A DNA stretch of 64,000 bases from Idiomarina sp. MD25a (GTDB taxonomy: Bacteria > Pseudomonadota > Gammaproteobacteria > Enterobacterales > Alteromonadaceae): NCBI RefSeq assembly GCF_001870515.1, contig NZ_MDGT01000002.1, forward strand, positions 124,066 through 188,065. The letters run 5' to 3'. The notes beneath the pieces are model-generated. The model searched no databases, was not told where the DNA came from, and saw nothing but the letters and a program-made list of their open reading frames with translations. Of this stretch, positions 1 through 8,921 are shown one piece after another. Numbering within the stretch: the stretch's first letter is position 1; the number at the start of each line of letters is the position of its first letter. The translations under genes and the position numbers were made by a program.

Positions 1-926
1 AGGTTAATAATAAATTCGAGATCCTTATCATACGCCTTATAAGCGAACATATCGGCTAACGAAGTCAACACGTCCTGTAAATCGAATGGAATCCGCTCGA
101 TGCTTAATTTTCCGGCGTCGATTTTGGAGAAATCGAGGATGTCATTAATGACCCCCAGTAGGGCTTGTGACGATGAGTCGATGACTTTGATGTAGCGTTT
201 TTGCTTTTCGGATAATTGTGTTTTTAAGCACAGATTGGCCATCCCGACAATCGCATTAATCGGCGTGCGAATTTCGTGGCTCATATTGGCGAGGAATTCG
301 CCTTTAGCAACGTTGGCTTGCTCAGCCGCCTCTTTTGCTTGTTCCATTTGCTCAGCGACCGACTTGATTGACGAAATATCGTAATAGCTACCGATGATGC
401 CAATGACATTCTTTTGGTCGTCGTAAAGTGGAACACTTGAGTGCTCGATGTAGCGTGTGTTATTCGCCAAGTTAAGCTCAATCTCGGCATTGCAGGAAGC
501 TAAGCCATGTTCGAGTGTGAGGCGGTCGCGCTCCTGTAATATAGGGTTTTTTGCCAACCAGGTCAGTTGTTCGTCACGTTTGCCTTCAAGCGCTTCAGTG
601 CTGCACTGAATATCGCGCAAAAACGCGTCATTACCCCCGAGATATTCTAGGTCGCTGTTGCGCCAATAGACCCGTGTCGGCAAATCATTGAATACTTGCT
701 GCAATAATTGTTGCGAGCTGGCGGTTAGAAATGGTTGGCGCAGTGGGGATGTCAGCGAGGTTTGCCGGGTCCAAGTAAAGATGACAATACCTGCAATTAA
801 TCCAACCGTAACTGAAGTCAGTAATATGTAATCACTTAACGGCGCGGGTAAAATCAGGTAACTGATGATGCTAATAAGTTGAAAGGCAATAAAGCCAATT
901 TGAAACCGTGTCCAGAATGTTGTCAT
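1..926 (-). CDS. PAS-containing sensor histidine kinase, 3' part beyond the window edge
   Basis: An open frame starts at an ATG at 926 on the minus strand and runs off the left edge (about 308 codons visible). The N-terminus has two hydrophobic segments (about residues 6-25 and 30-50), then a PAS-type domain (about residues 75-200) and a short coiled stretch leading to a dimerisation/phosphoacceptor helix with the H-box NMSHEIRTPI at about residue 240. The H-box form and the GVINDILDFSKIDAGK segment after it are typical of hybrid or BarA-like sensor kinases, so receiver or Hpt domains may follow outside the window. Role inferred: a membrane-anchored kinase sensing a signal through PAS. The signal and the partner regulator cannot be told from here. 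It is divergent from gshA. Confidence 0.85.
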   Translation of the reverse strand, partial: MTTFWTRFQIGFIAFQLISIISYLILPAPLSDYILLTSVTVGLIAGIVIFTWTRQTSLTSPLRQPFLTASSQQLLQQVFNDLPTRVYWRNSDLEYLGGNDAFLRDIQCSTEALEGKRDEQLTWLAKNPILQERDRLTLEHGLASCNAEIELNLANNTRYIEHSSVPLYDDQKNVIGIIGSYYDISSIKSVAEQMEQAKEAAEQANVAKGEFLANMSHEIRTPINAIVGMANLCLKTQLSEKQKRYIKVIDSSSQALLGVINDILDFSKIDAGKLSIERIPFDLQDVLTSLADMFAYKAYDKDLEFIIN

Positions 927-1083
927 TCGTCACTTGCCAAAACGCTGTGAAAGAAAATGGGTGCCCTCTAAGTGTGCCACGACACACGCGTAACGCCAAG
1001 TTTATTAAGCCAATCATGGACGTGCGAAGCAAATCTAAGTAAGCTAACCGCACGCGTCAGAAAAGGTAGTATCGGAGTCCCTT

Positions 1084-2700
1084 TTGCAAACTCAATTCGA
1101 ACGAAAAATCACCGAACTCACAGAAAGTCACTCAAGCGCCATTTGGGAAGGTATCCACCGTGGCATCGAACGTGAGGCTTTGCGTGTATTAGAGAACGGC
1201 ACACTTGCGCCGACGGATCATCCCGAAGCGTTGGGAAAGACGTTAACGCACGACACCATTACGACGGATTACTCGGAAAATTTACTCGAGTTTATTACTC
1301 CGGTGGCTGAATCTATTCGCACCACCTTATCGCAATTGAAAGATATTCATACCCATACCTTCAAAGCCTTGGGCGACGAGTTGTTATGGCCATTGAGTAT
1401 GCCGTGTTATATCGGTTCTGATAACGATATCCGTGTGGCTAAATTTGGTGAGTCGCATTCAGGTCGAATGAAGTCTTTGTATCGTGTGGGACTGACTCAC
1501 CGATATGGAGCAACCATGCAGATTATCTCGGGCGTTCATTTTAATTTCTCTGTGCCTGAGGCGCTTTGGGCTGCACTTGCTCAAGACGAAGGCACTGAGG
1601 ATAACGCGGCTTTTCGATCTGAAAAATATTTTGCTTTGATTCGGAACTACAAACGACTGTCATGGGTGATTCCATTTTTATTTGGCGCATCGCCGGCGTT
1701 GTGTGAGTCATTTTTTACTCAGACCCAAACTGAAAATAAGTTGACCGAGTGGGACTTCGCTAAACTGGGTAAAGGTACATGCTACTTGCCTTACGGCACA
1801 TCGCTGCGAATGAGTGACCTGGGTTATACCAACAAAGAACAAGCAAGCCTAAAAATCACCTACAACAATCTCGATGATTACGTGGCGGGTTTGCGTCGAG
1901 CAATCACGACGCCATCCGAGAATTTTAAGTCGATTGGAGTAAAAGAAAACGGTGAGTATCACCAGCTTAATAGCAACATTCTGCAAATAGAGAATGAATT
2001 CTATTCGCCTATTCGACCTAAGCGCACCGCAAAAGGTGGCGAAACGCCGACACAAGCGCTCGAACGCGGTGGCGTCGAGTATATCGAAGTCCGCGCTTTG
2101 GATGTAAATCCGTTTAGCGAGGTGGGTATTACGGCGCAACAAATTCAGTTTCTTGACCTGTTCTTACTTTATTGTTTGCTGACGGAGAGCGCCCCGATGG
2201 ATTGGGAGGCACAGCAGAAAACCGATCAAAACTTCAATAAAGCGGTTATGCAAGGTCGTAATCCTTCGCTGAGCCTATGGCAAAATGGCCACGATCGATT
2301 AATGACCGACTGGCTGGAGGAATTATTTGCAGAGCTGGCTGCGCTCGCCCGCATTATGGACGACTCGCCGCATTCTGAGTCGGGTTATGTTGCCGCTGTT
2401 GAGGCGCTTTACCCGTGCGTATTGAATCCTGAGTTGACTTTGTCAGGCCAGGTTCTAGAAATCTTGCGCAGCAATGATTGGGATGCAAGCCGCTTGGGCA
2501 AGGAATTAGCGCTTAAATATAAGCGTTTATTCAGTGAAGCCGACTATGAGACGTTTAGCGAAGATGACTTCGCACGGTGGAAGGCCGCTTCGGAAGATGA
2601 CTTCATCGCACGTAAAGCTTCGGATAACGTGGTTGATTTTGATACCTTCTTGAGTAACTATTTCGAAAAGGCAAAATGTTCGGGGCGACCCACACGCTAA
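1084..2700 (+). CDS. gshA: Glutamate-cysteine ligase
   Basis: Catalyses ATP-dependent joining of L-glutamate and L-cysteine, the first step of glutathione synthesis, in the cytoplasm. The 538-residue protein has the length and features of the proteobacterial GshA family, including the N-terminal GIHRGIEREALRV segment, the TDYSENLLEFITP segment and the EYIEVRALDVNPF segment. The start appears to be TTG at 1084: a GGAG sequence at 1074-1077 lies six bases upstream, and the frame offers no nearby ATG that would keep the conserved N-terminus. It stands alone, with no gshB beside it. A later gene in the window, gloB, uses glutathione conjugates. Confidence 0.95.
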   Translation: MQTQFERKITELTESHSSAIWEGIHRGIEREALRVLENGTLAPTDHPEALGKTLTHDTITTDYSENLLEFITPVAESIRTTLSQLKDIHTHTFKALGDELLWPLSMPCYIGSDNDIRVAKFGESHSGRMKSLYRVGLTHRYGATMQIISGVHFNFSVPEALWAALAQDEGTEDNAAFRSEKYFALIRNYKRLSWVIPFLFGASPALCESFFTQTQTENKLTEWDFAKLGKGTCYLPYGTSLRMSDLGYTNKEQASLKITYNNLDDYVAGLRRAITTPSENFKSIGVKENGEYHQLNSNILQIENEFYSPIRPKRTAKGGETPTQALERGGVEYIEVRALDVNPFSEVGITAQQIQFLDLFLLYCLLTESAPMDWEAQQKTDQNFNKAVMQGRNPSLSLWQNGHDRLMTDWLEELFAELAALARIMDDSPHSESGYVAAVEALYPCVLNPELTLSGQVLEILRSNDWDASRLGKELALKYKRLFSEADYETFSEDDFARWKAASEDDFIARKASDNVVDFDTFLSNYFEKAKCSGRPTR

Positions 2701-2728
2701 TTAAAAGAGCTACGCCAGAAAAGAAAAA

Positions 2729-2752
2729 GGCGCAACGATAAACCGCTGCGCC
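2729..2752 (-). terminator. Hairpin with a T-tract on the minus strand only
   Basis: GGCGCA and TGCGCC form a stem with an inner CG/CG pair. On the plus strand a run of A precedes the stem and no T-run follows. On the minus strand the stem is followed by TTTTTCTTTTC, so as an intrinsic terminator it would stop leftward transcription, although both flanking genes point right. Confidence 0.45.
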
Positions 2753-2822
2753 GAATAGTTCAGGGGGTGAACACAACATAACTGTTTACTCTGATACGTG
2801 TGTCATCAAAAAGTTCAGAATC

Positions 2823-3458
2823 ATGCAAAAAAAAATTTATAAGCGCAGTTCGATTATTACTTCAGCCGTTTTGATAAGCGCGTTAAGCGGCTGTGCCACA
2901 CCGCCTCCGCAATCCCCTGAGAATATCTGCGATATCTTTGAAGAACATAATGATTGGTATCATGCTGCCGCTGATGTGCGTGAACGATGGGGCGTGCCCA
3001 TCCATGTGCCGATGGCTATGATGTATCAAGAGAGTTCCTTTAGGCATGATGCGGTACCCCCTCGCTATTACTTTCTTGGCTTTATACCTTGGGGGCGAGT
3101 GAGTAGTGCTTACGGATACTCGCAAGCTAAAGATATGACTTGGGAAGATTACCAGCGAGAAACAGGTAATGGCTGGGCGAGTCGAAGTGACTTCGAAGAT
3201 GCTATCGACTTTATGGGTTGGTTTATTTATAAAAGCTATGAAATCAATGGTGTGTCCAAATGGGATGCCTACGCACAATACCTCAACTATCACGAAGGGT
3301 GGGGCGGTTATGCTCGTAAATCTTACCTTAGTAAACCGTGGCTTGTGAAAGTATCGAAACAAGTAAAGAGTCGTTCGTTGCGGTACGCTACACAGCTCAA
3401 AACCTGTGAAGAAGATCTTAAGCACGGCTGGCTGTATAACTTATTTTTCGATTGGTAA
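2823..3458 (+). CDS. Lipoprotein with transglycosylase SLT-like domain
   Basis: A 211-residue protein. Residues 1-24 form a lipoprotein signal peptide with the lipobox LSGC, so it is probably anchored in the outer membrane. The rest resembles a soluble-lytic-transglycosylase (lysozyme-like) fold: a candidate catalytic Glu in YQESSF (about residue 68), a following AYGYSQAKDMTW segment where the family has its GxxQ motif, and LNYHEGWGGY where it has AYNxG. Family knowledge suggests cleavage of peptidoglycan glycan strands. The substrate is inferred. It is transcribed alone and faces corB. Confidence 0.8.
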   Translation: MQKKIYKRSSIITSAVLISALSGCATPPPQSPENICDIFEEHNDWYHAAADVRERWGVPIHVPMAMMYQESSFRHDAVPPRYYFLGFIPWGRVSSAYGYSQAKDMTWEDYQRETGNGWASRSDFEDAIDFMGWFIYKSYEINGVSKWDAYAQYLNYHEGWGGYARKSYLSKPWLVKVSKQVKSRSLRYATQLKTCEEDLKHGWLYNLFFDW

Positions 3459-3481
3459 GCGCTAGTTAATAGCCAGCGGTA

Positions 3482-4780
3482 TTATTCACCGCTGGCTGAA
3501 CGAGGTTCTTGAAAATGCTGAGGTAGCACGCGAACCTGTTTTATCATCGTATCACCCACCTCAATGAGTTCCACAGGATAGCCGCCCAAACGTAAGCTGA
3601 GACGGGCATTTGGGATATCACCAAACTGCTCAATGATTAATCCACTAAGCGTCTTGGGTCCATCGGTAGGAAACTGCCAATTCATCTCCTTATTGAGCTC
3701 GCGCAGGTTAGCAGCACCCTCAACTAAGTAGCTACCATCAGGCTGCGCAACAGCGGTTTCACTCGGCTGTGGCGCCATGGAGGTAGTAAAGTCACCGACA
3801 ATTTCTTCTAAAATGTCTTCTAACGTGACCAGGCCTTGAATATCTCCGTACTCATCAACAACGAGGCCAATGCGCTCTTTACGACGTTGAAACTTTAGTA
3901 GTTGTACGTTGAGCGGTGTTCCTTCAGGGATAAAGTAAATATCGCGTGCAGCACGCACTAACGTCGCCTTGTCGGCCTCAAATTGATTTTTGGTCATCAA
4001 ACGCATGACATCACGGGCGTGAAGAAAGCCGACCGCATCATCAATATCATTACGGTACAACAAAACTCGCGTATGTTGTGCATGCTCAATTTTCTTAATG
4101 ATTCGTGACCATTCGTCGTTGATATCGATTCCGACAATTTCATTGCGCGGAATCATCACATCCTCGACCGTGACTTTTTCGAGATCCAAAATGCTGACAA
4201 GCATTTCTTGGTGAGAAGCTGGGATCATGTTGCCTGCTTCATTCACCACGGCACGCAACTCATCTGAGTTGAGTGCGTCGCCTACTTGGGCCCGCTTAGG
4301 GTCGACACCGAGCAGTCGCATAAATGAGTTGGTAATGAAGTTTACACTGGTAACAAACGGGTACATTACTAGCAACAGTGGGCGTAGGATAATTGAGCTT
4401 GGAAAAGCGATACGCTCCGGGTGCAGTGCCGCGATTGTTTTAGGCGTGACTTCGGCAAAAATTAGGATTATCAAAGTAAGGCCGAGCGTGGCGATAACAA
4501 TACCGGCATCACCGAACCAACGAATACACAAAATGGTGGCAATAGAGGAGGCCGCGATATTAACCAAGTTATTGCCAATCAGAATTAGACCGATTAAGCG
4601 ATCAGGGCGTTCTAGCAGGAACTGCACTCGACGTGCACCATGGTGGTTATTTTGCACTAGATGGCGCAACCGATAGCGGTTAATCGACATCATGCCCGTT
4701 TCAGAGCCGGAAAAATATGCAGAGAGAGCGATGAGAACTACGAGTATTACGAGTAACATACTCGTCGATATATCGTCCAA
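3482..4780 (-). CDS. corB: CorB/HlyC-type membrane protein (DUF21-CBS-CorC_HlyC)
   Basis: A 432-residue inner-membrane protein. An N-terminal DUF21/CNNM region with four hydrophobic segments (residues about 1-190) is followed by a CBS pair (about 205-335, including VEDVMIPRNEI and LVTLEDILEEIVGDF) and a C-terminal CorC_HlyC domain. The family is linked to magnesium and cobalt transport or resistance. The neighbour ypjD on the same strand and the divergent ffh match the ypjD-yfjD arrangement known from Enterobacteria. The 69-base gap to ypjD suggests one operon with ypjD first. Confidence 0.9.
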   Translation of the reverse strand: MDDISTSMLLVILVVLIALSAYFSGSETGMMSINRYRLRHLVQNNHHGARRVQFLLERPDRLIGLILIGNNLVNIAASSIATILCIRWFGDAGIVIATLGLTLIILIFAEVTPKTIAALHPERIAFPSSIILRPLLLVMYPFVTSVNFITNSFMRLLGVDPKRAQVGDALNSDELRAVVNEAGNMIPASHQEMLVSILDLEKVTVEDVMIPRNEIVGIDINDEWSRIIKKIEHAQHTRVLLYRNDIDDAVGFLHARDVMRLMTKNQFEADKATLVRAARDIYFIPEGTPLNVQLLKFQRRKERIGLVVDEYGDIQGLVTLEDILEEIVGDFTTSMAPQPSETAVAQPDGSYLVEGAANLRELNKEMNWQFPTDGPKTLSGLIIEQFGDIPNARLSLRLGGYPVELIEVGDTMIKQVRVLPQHFQEPRSASGE

Positions 4781-4849
4781 ACTTACTATCCTCTTAGTCG
4801 TTACGAATCTGACAATTTAGTGTTTTCAGCCATTAAGTCAAGCTTTGAC

Positions 4850-5647
4850 TTAGCTGAGAATGATATCTTTGACAAAGCGGCTACCAAAATAGCCGAGTGT
4901 TAATAAAACCGTACCCAAGATACTTAATACCATAACCGGTTTACCGCGCAGACCAGTCGCTTTGTGGGTTAGGTAGGTGATGATATAAACCAAAGCGGCA
5001 GCCATTGCGAGAATCGTCTTGTGAGCTTGGTTTTGAGCGAACATGTCATCTAAAAAAGCAAAACCGGAAGCTATTGCTAATATTAACAGTAACGTACCCG
5101 CTGATAGCAGCCTAAAGAAATAGCGTTCAATATTCATCAATGGTGGGAGTTGCTTAAATAGCCCGCTCGTCTTTTTAGTCTTAAGTAAGTAATTGATGTA
5201 ACTTGCTTGGATCGCATACAACGTGGCTAACGCGAGTACACCGTAGGCGACCAGCGAAAGCACAATATGAATGACGAGACCATGACCAAAGCCAATATAG
5301 GCGCCTAGATCGGCAGGCGTTAATACCAGCAGCAAGGCTGATAGCGCCGCAAATAAGTAGATGACCGGTTTAAGTAACAAACTGTTAGATTGCTGGACGC
5401 GAAAGAGCGAAAGTAACGCGATCAACCATGCAACGATGGATAAACTAGAGGATACGTTCAAGTGATCGAATTCATCGCTGGCTAAACGCAAATAAATTAA
5501 TCCACCGTGACACACCAATGCGATCACTGCTGTAACCAAACTGATTGCCGTCAGCGAAGAACGCGGTTTGAAAACCTGTTGCAGCATAAATAGCGCACTG
5601 GCGACGTAAAGCACGAGTGTCGCACTGAGTAATGCGGAAATAAGCAC
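4850..5647 (-). CDS. ypjD: YpjD, CcsA-type inner membrane protein
   Basis: A 265-residue protein with about eight hydrophobic segments and the cytochrome c assembly (CcsA/ResC) type fold. The central GFGHGLVIHIVLSLVAYG region matches the conserved part of the family. In Enterobacteria, ypjD sits divergent from ffh and before corB, exactly as here. The fold hints at haem handling, but the biochemical role of YpjD is not established. Work in Enterobacteria links this locus to magnesium and cobalt, hence the alternative name CorE. Confidence 0.88.
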   Translation of the reverse strand: MLISALLSATLVLYVASALFMLQQVFKPRSSLTAISLVTAVIALVCHGGLIYLRLASDEFDHLNVSSSLSIVAWLIALLSLFRVQQSNSLLLKPVIYLFAALSALLLVLTPADLGAYIGFGHGLVIHIVLSLVAYGVLALATLYAIQASYINYLLKTKKTSGLFKQLPPLMNIERYFFRLLSAGTLLLILAIASGFAFLDDMFAQNQAHKTILAMAAALVYIITYLTHKATGLRGKPVMVLSILGTVLLTLGYFGSRFVKDIILS

Positions 5648-5734
5648 TGCGTTTGCTTCCCTAGATTAACTGAATTACGAATGAGTATACGCCCTTGATT
5701 AATTAAACCCAAGCGCTCTAAGGGCGAAACTTTG

Positions 5735-5763
5735 TTGGTTTTCAGATATACTATCCCCATAAT
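5735..5763 (+). promoter_or_regulatory. Candidate sigma-70 promoter for ffh
   Basis: TTGGTT at 5735-5740 and CATAAT at 5758-5763 are separated by 17 bases, about 40 bases upstream of the ffh start, in the divergent ypjD/ffh gap. The -10 matches five of six consensus bases and the -35 is weak. Confidence 0.4.
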
Positions 5764-5804
5764 ATAAATTAGCTCGTTTTGCGACAACAGAAGAGATCGC
5801 GGTT

Positions 5805-7169
5805 ATGTTTGAGAATTTAAGCGAACGTCTCACCCAGACGTTGCGAAGCATTGGCGGCAAAGGCCGTCTGACAGAAGACAATATCAAGTCAACGTTGCGC
5901 GAAGTGCGTATGGCGTTACTTGAGGCTGACGTTGCCTTGCCTGTCGTGAAGGAATTTATTGGCAAAGTAAAAGAGCGTGCGGTAGGCACCGAGGTCAACA
6001 AGAGCCTAACGCCAGGCCAAGTGTTTGTTAAAATCGTTCAATCAGAGCTTGAAGCCGCGATGGGCGAAGCTAACGTACCGCTTGATTTAAGCACGCAACC
6101 GCCAGCGGTTATTTTGATGGCGGGTTTGCAAGGTGCCGGTAAAACAACGTCAGTCGGTAAGTTGGCTAAATACCTTAAAGAGCGCCAGAAGAAAAAAGTC
6201 ATGGTGGTCAGTGCGGACATCTATCGTCCGGCGGCGATTAAACAGCTTGAGACCTTGGCTGAGCAAGTGGATGTATCGTTTTTCCCATCGACAACAGCAC
6301 AGAGCCCGGTTGAAATTGCCCAAGGTGCGATTGCGGAGGCTAAAAAGCAATTTGTTGATGTGGTGCTCGTGGATACCGCTGGTCGCCTAACGATCGACGA
6401 AGACATGATGCAGGAAATTCAGCATCTACATACCGAGATCAAGCCGGTTGAGACACTCTTCGTTGTTGACTCAATGACAGGTCAAGACGCTGCAAATACG
6501 GCGAAAGCGTTTAACGAGGCACTGCCATTGACCGGGGTTATCTTGACCAAGACCGACGGTGATGCGCGGGGCGGTGCAGCGTTATCAATTCGTCACATTA
6601 CTGGCAAGCCCATCAAGTTTTTAGGTGTTGGCGAAAAAACCGATGCCCTTGAGCCTTTCCACCCAGACCGTGTTGCATCACGTATTCTCGGCATGGGCGA
6701 TATTTTGTCGCTGGTGGAAGAGGTCGAGCAAAAAGTTGACCGCGAGAAGGCCGAAAAGGTTGCTCGCAAGGTGATGAAGAAGGGTCAGTTTTCGCTTGAA
6801 GACTTTCGTGATCAGTTAGCTCAGATGCGTGAAATGGGCGGAATGATGGGGTTGATGGCAAAAATGCCGGGCATGGGCAAAATGACCGACCAAATCAAGG
6901 GGCAAATGGATGACAAAATGACCTTGCGCATGGAAGCCATCATTAACTCGATGACACCTAAAGAGCGTCAACATCCAGACGTCATCAAGGGATCGCGCAA
7001 GCGTCGAATTGCGGCAGGTTCTGGCACTCAGGTGCAAGATGTCAATAAGCTCTTGAAACAGTTCCAGCAAATGCAAAAGATGATGAAGAAGATGAAAGGT
7101 GGTGGCATGCAAAAAATGATGCGTGGCATGGGCGGCAAACTACCGCCAGGGATGTTTGGAGGTCGTTAA
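5805..7169 (+). CDS. ffh: Signal recognition particle GTPase Ffh
   Basis: The protein subunit of the bacterial SRP. It binds 4.5S RNA and signal sequences of nascent inner-membrane proteins and delivers ribosomes to FtsY. At 454 residues it has the usual length. An N domain (1-100) is followed by the GTPase G domain with GLQGAGKTT at about residue 107, DTAGR at about 191, and TKTDGDARGG at about 248. The C-terminal M domain is rich in methionine (MGGMMGLMAKMPGMGKM and the MQKMMKKMKGGGMQKMM tail), as needed for signal-sequence binding. The 4.5S RNA gene is not in the window. Confidence 0.98.
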   Translation: MFENLSERLTQTLRSIGGKGRLTEDNIKSTLREVRMALLEADVALPVVKEFIGKVKERAVGTEVNKSLTPGQVFVKIVQSELEAAMGEANVPLDLSTQPPAVILMAGLQGAGKTTSVGKLAKYLKERQKKKVMVVSADIYRPAAIKQLETLAEQVDVSFFPSTTAQSPVEIAQGAIAEAKKQFVDVVLVDTAGRLTIDEDMMQEIQHLHTEIKPVETLFVVDSMTGQDAANTAKAFNEALPLTGVILTKTDGDARGGAALSIRHITGKPIKFLGVGEKTDALEPFHPDRVASRILGMGDILSLVEEVEQKVDREKAEKVARKVMKKGQFSLEDFRDQLAQMREMGGMMGLMAKMPGMGKMTDQIKGQMDDKMTLRMEAIINSMTPKERQHPDVIKGSRKRRIAAGSGTQVQDVNKLLKQFQQMQKMMKKMKGGGMQKMMRGMGGKLPPGMFGGR

Positions 7170-7199
7170 TCCGAACCTCGCCTTTATCGCCCGATAAGC

Positions 7200-7227
7200 T
7201 TGCATTTATTGTAAAAATCAGTAGAAT
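7200..7227 (+). promoter_or_regulatory. Candidate promoter for the rpsP operon
   Basis: TTGCAT at 7200-7205 and TAGAAT at 7222-7227, spacing 16. The -10 fits five of six consensus bases, the -35 only three of six. If used, the transcript would begin almost exactly at the hairpin at 7232-7258. Confidence 0.35.
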
Positions 7228-7231
7228 TGCC

Positions 7232-7258
7232 GAGCCTTCCGAACCTATCGGAGGGCTT
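7232..7258 (+). terminator. Hairpin between ffh and rpsP (terminator or leader structure)
   Basis: GAGCCTTCCGA and TCGGAGGGCTT pair over 11 positions (with G-U wobbles) around the loop ACCTA. The trailing stretch TGCTGTTTA is only moderately T-rich, so termination may be partial. It separates ffh from the ribosomal protein operon. Confidence 0.6.
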
Positions 7259-7311
7259 TGCTGTTTATAGCAATTACGTTTTACATTTACACAGAAAAAT
7301 TGAGGAACGCA

Positions 7312-7560
7312 ATGGTAACCATTCGTTTACAACGTGGTGGCGCTAAAAAACGCCCCTTCTACCAAATGGTAGTCGCAGACAGTCGCAACGCTCGCGACGG
7401 TCGTTTCATCGAGAACGTAGGCTTCTTTAACCCGGTAGCTCGTGGTCAAGAAGAGCGTCTTCGTGTTGACTTAGATCGTATCGAACACTGGGTATCTCAA
7501 GGTGCATCGCTTTCTGAGCGTGTAGCACGTTTGGTTAAAGACGCGCGCGCAGCGGCGTAA
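7312..7560 (+). CDS. rpsP: Small ribosomal subunit protein bS16
   Basis: An 82-residue protein of the bS16 family, beginning [20 protein letters not shown] as expected. The frame is open further upstream, to 7258, but the ATG at 7312 is preferred because TGAGGAA at 7301-7307 is a good ribosome binding site and because the family starts there. First gene of the rpsP-rimM-trmD-rplS operon, whose products build and mature the translation machinery. Needed for 30S assembly. Confidence 0.98.
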   Translation: MVTIRLQRGGAKKRPFYQMVVADSRNARDGRFIENVGFFNPVARGQEERLRVDLDRIEHWVSQGASLSERVARLVKDARAAA

Positions 7561-7586
7561 TTAACTAGGCAGTAGGGAGCGAAGTA

Positions 7587-8132
7587 ATGACGAAACAAAC
7601 ATCAGACGCATTAGTCGTGGGCCACATCGGTGCCGTCTACGGTGTCAAAGGATGGTTGAAAATTCAGTCATTTACAGAGAACCCTGAAGATATCTTTGAT
7701 TATACCCCTTGGACTCTGCAGGGGAATGCAGCTCGCCAAACGACGGAAGAAGTCGTTAATGTGGTTCAGTGGCGTCGTCATAACAACGGGCTTATTGCTC
7801 AGTTAGAGGGCATCAATGACCGCGAATTAGCAGCGACAAAAACCGGTTTGAGCATTTGCATTAACGCAGAGAAATTGCCTGAGTTAGCTGATGACGAATT
7901 TTACTGGCGTGATCTTATCGGATTACGTGTAGTAAATATGCAAGGCTACGATATGGGTGTAGTAGAGCAAATCATGCCGACCGCAGCCAATGATGTATTG
8001 GTCGTGACGGCAAACTCAAATGATGCGTTTGGAAAGTCTGAGCGACTGATTCCGTTTGTGCAAAGCCAGTATGTACTGGACGTGGACAACGAGAAGCAGC
8101 AAATTCAGGTGGACTGGCCCGCTGACTTTTGA
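7587..8132 (+). CDS. rimM: Ribosome maturation factor RimM
   Basis: A 181-residue protein that binds uS19 and helps mature the 3' domain of 16S rRNA in the 30S subunit. The N-terminal RimM domain begins [20 protein letters not shown], and the C-terminal PRC-barrel includes [13 protein letters not shown]. It lies 26 bases after rpsP and its stop is 8 bases before the trmD start, consistent with one mRNA. Confidence 0.97.
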   Translation: MTKQTSDALVVGHIGAVYGVKGWLKIQSFTENPEDIFDYTPWTLQGNAARQTTEEVVNVVQWRRHNNGLIAQLEGINDRELAATKTGLSICINAEKLPELADDEFYWRDLIGLRVVNMQGYDMGVVEQIMPTAANDVLVVTANSNDAFGKSERLIPFVQSQYVLDVDNEKQQIQVDWPADF

Positions 8133-8140
8133 GGCAAACA

Positions 8141-8887
8141 ATGCACATTGGTGTCATTAGTTTGTTTCCAGATATGTTTTCGGCAATCACTGAACATGGT
8201 GTGACACGTCGAGCTATCAAGGAAGGTTTGCTAACGGTTTCGGTATGGAACCCACGCGATTTTACTCATGATAAACATCGCACAGTTGATGATCGCCCAT
8301 ATGGCGGTGGTCCTGGGATGTTAATGATGGTGCAACCTTTAGTCGATGCAATTAAAGCAGCTAAAGCGGCGTTGGGTGAAGATACACCGGTTATCTACTT
8401 ATCACCGCAAGGGCAGACACTCGATCATGGTGGCGTGACGCAATTAGCGCAAAATGATCGCATGATACTGATCGCTGGTCGTTATGAAGGCATTGATCAG
8501 CGTGTAATTGACCAATATGTTGATGCAGAATGGTCAATCGGTGATTACGTTCTCAGTGGCGGTGAGTTACCAGCAATGGTGCTTATCGATGCGGTGGCTC
8601 GAATGGTACCTGGTGTCCTAGGTCACCAAGATTCGGCAGCCGAAGATTCATTCGCCAATGGGTTACTGGATTGCCCACATTACACGCGGCCTGAAACATA
8701 TAATGGTCAGCAGGTTCCGACTGTTCTTTTGAGCGGGAACCACGAAAAAATTCGACAGTGGCGCTTGCAACAAGCTCTGGGTAAAACCTGGTTGCAACGC
8801 AAAGAGTTAATTAATCGCCTAGCTCTGACTGACGAGCAGGAACAGTTGCTGAATGAGTTTATTCAACAACAAGAGTCCGAAGACTAA
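8141..8887 (+). CDS. trmD: tRNA (guanine37-N1)-methyltransferase TrmD
   Basis: Methylates G37 next to the anticodon in tRNAs reading CNN codons, using S-adenosylmethionine, and so prevents +1 frameshifting. The 248-residue product carries the SPOUT trefoil-knot signature: [27 protein letters not shown] and [15 protein letters not shown]. The start at the ATG at 8141 gives the family N-terminus [13 protein letters not shown] and has GAGG upstream. An upstream TTG in frame (8129) would overlap the rimM stop and is less likely. Confidence 0.97.
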   Translation: MHIGVISLFPDMFSAITEHGVTRRAIKEGLLTVSVWNPRDFTHDKHRTVDDRPYGGGPGMLMMVQPLVDAIKAAKAALGEDTPVIYLSPQGQTLDHGGVTQLAQNDRMILIAGRYEGIDQRVIDQYVDAEWSIGDYVLSGGELPAMVLIDAVARMVPGVLGHQDSAAEDSFANGLLDCPHYTRPETYNGQQVPTVLLSGNHEKIRQWRLQQALGKTWLQRKELINRLALTDEQEQLLNEFIQQQESED

Positions 8888-8904
8888 CGTACAGTTTATC
8901 TAGG

Positions 8905-8921
8905 AAAGGAGATATACCATG
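8905..8921 (+). promoter_or_regulatory. Strong ribosome binding site of rplS
   Basis: AAAGGAGATATACC lies directly before the ATG of rplS at 8919. It is close to an ideal Shine-Dalgarno with good spacing, matching the high demand for a ribosomal protein compared with trmD upstream on the same message. It is identical over 17 bases to the well-known phage T7 gene 10 leader around its start. Confidence 0.8.

Noticed and set aside
2883-3425. Long open frame antisense to the SLT lipoprotein
   Set aside because: The plus-strand frame has a clear lipobox and enzyme motifs; the antisense product has no motif and no ribosome site.
5648-5804. 4.5S RNA gene near ffh
   Set aside because: No GC-rich long hairpin with the GGAA tetraloop is present in the gap.
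8902-8921. Vector contamination suggested by the T7-like ribosome site
   Set aside because: The flanking sequence is a normal trmD-rplS junction with no vector sequence on either side.
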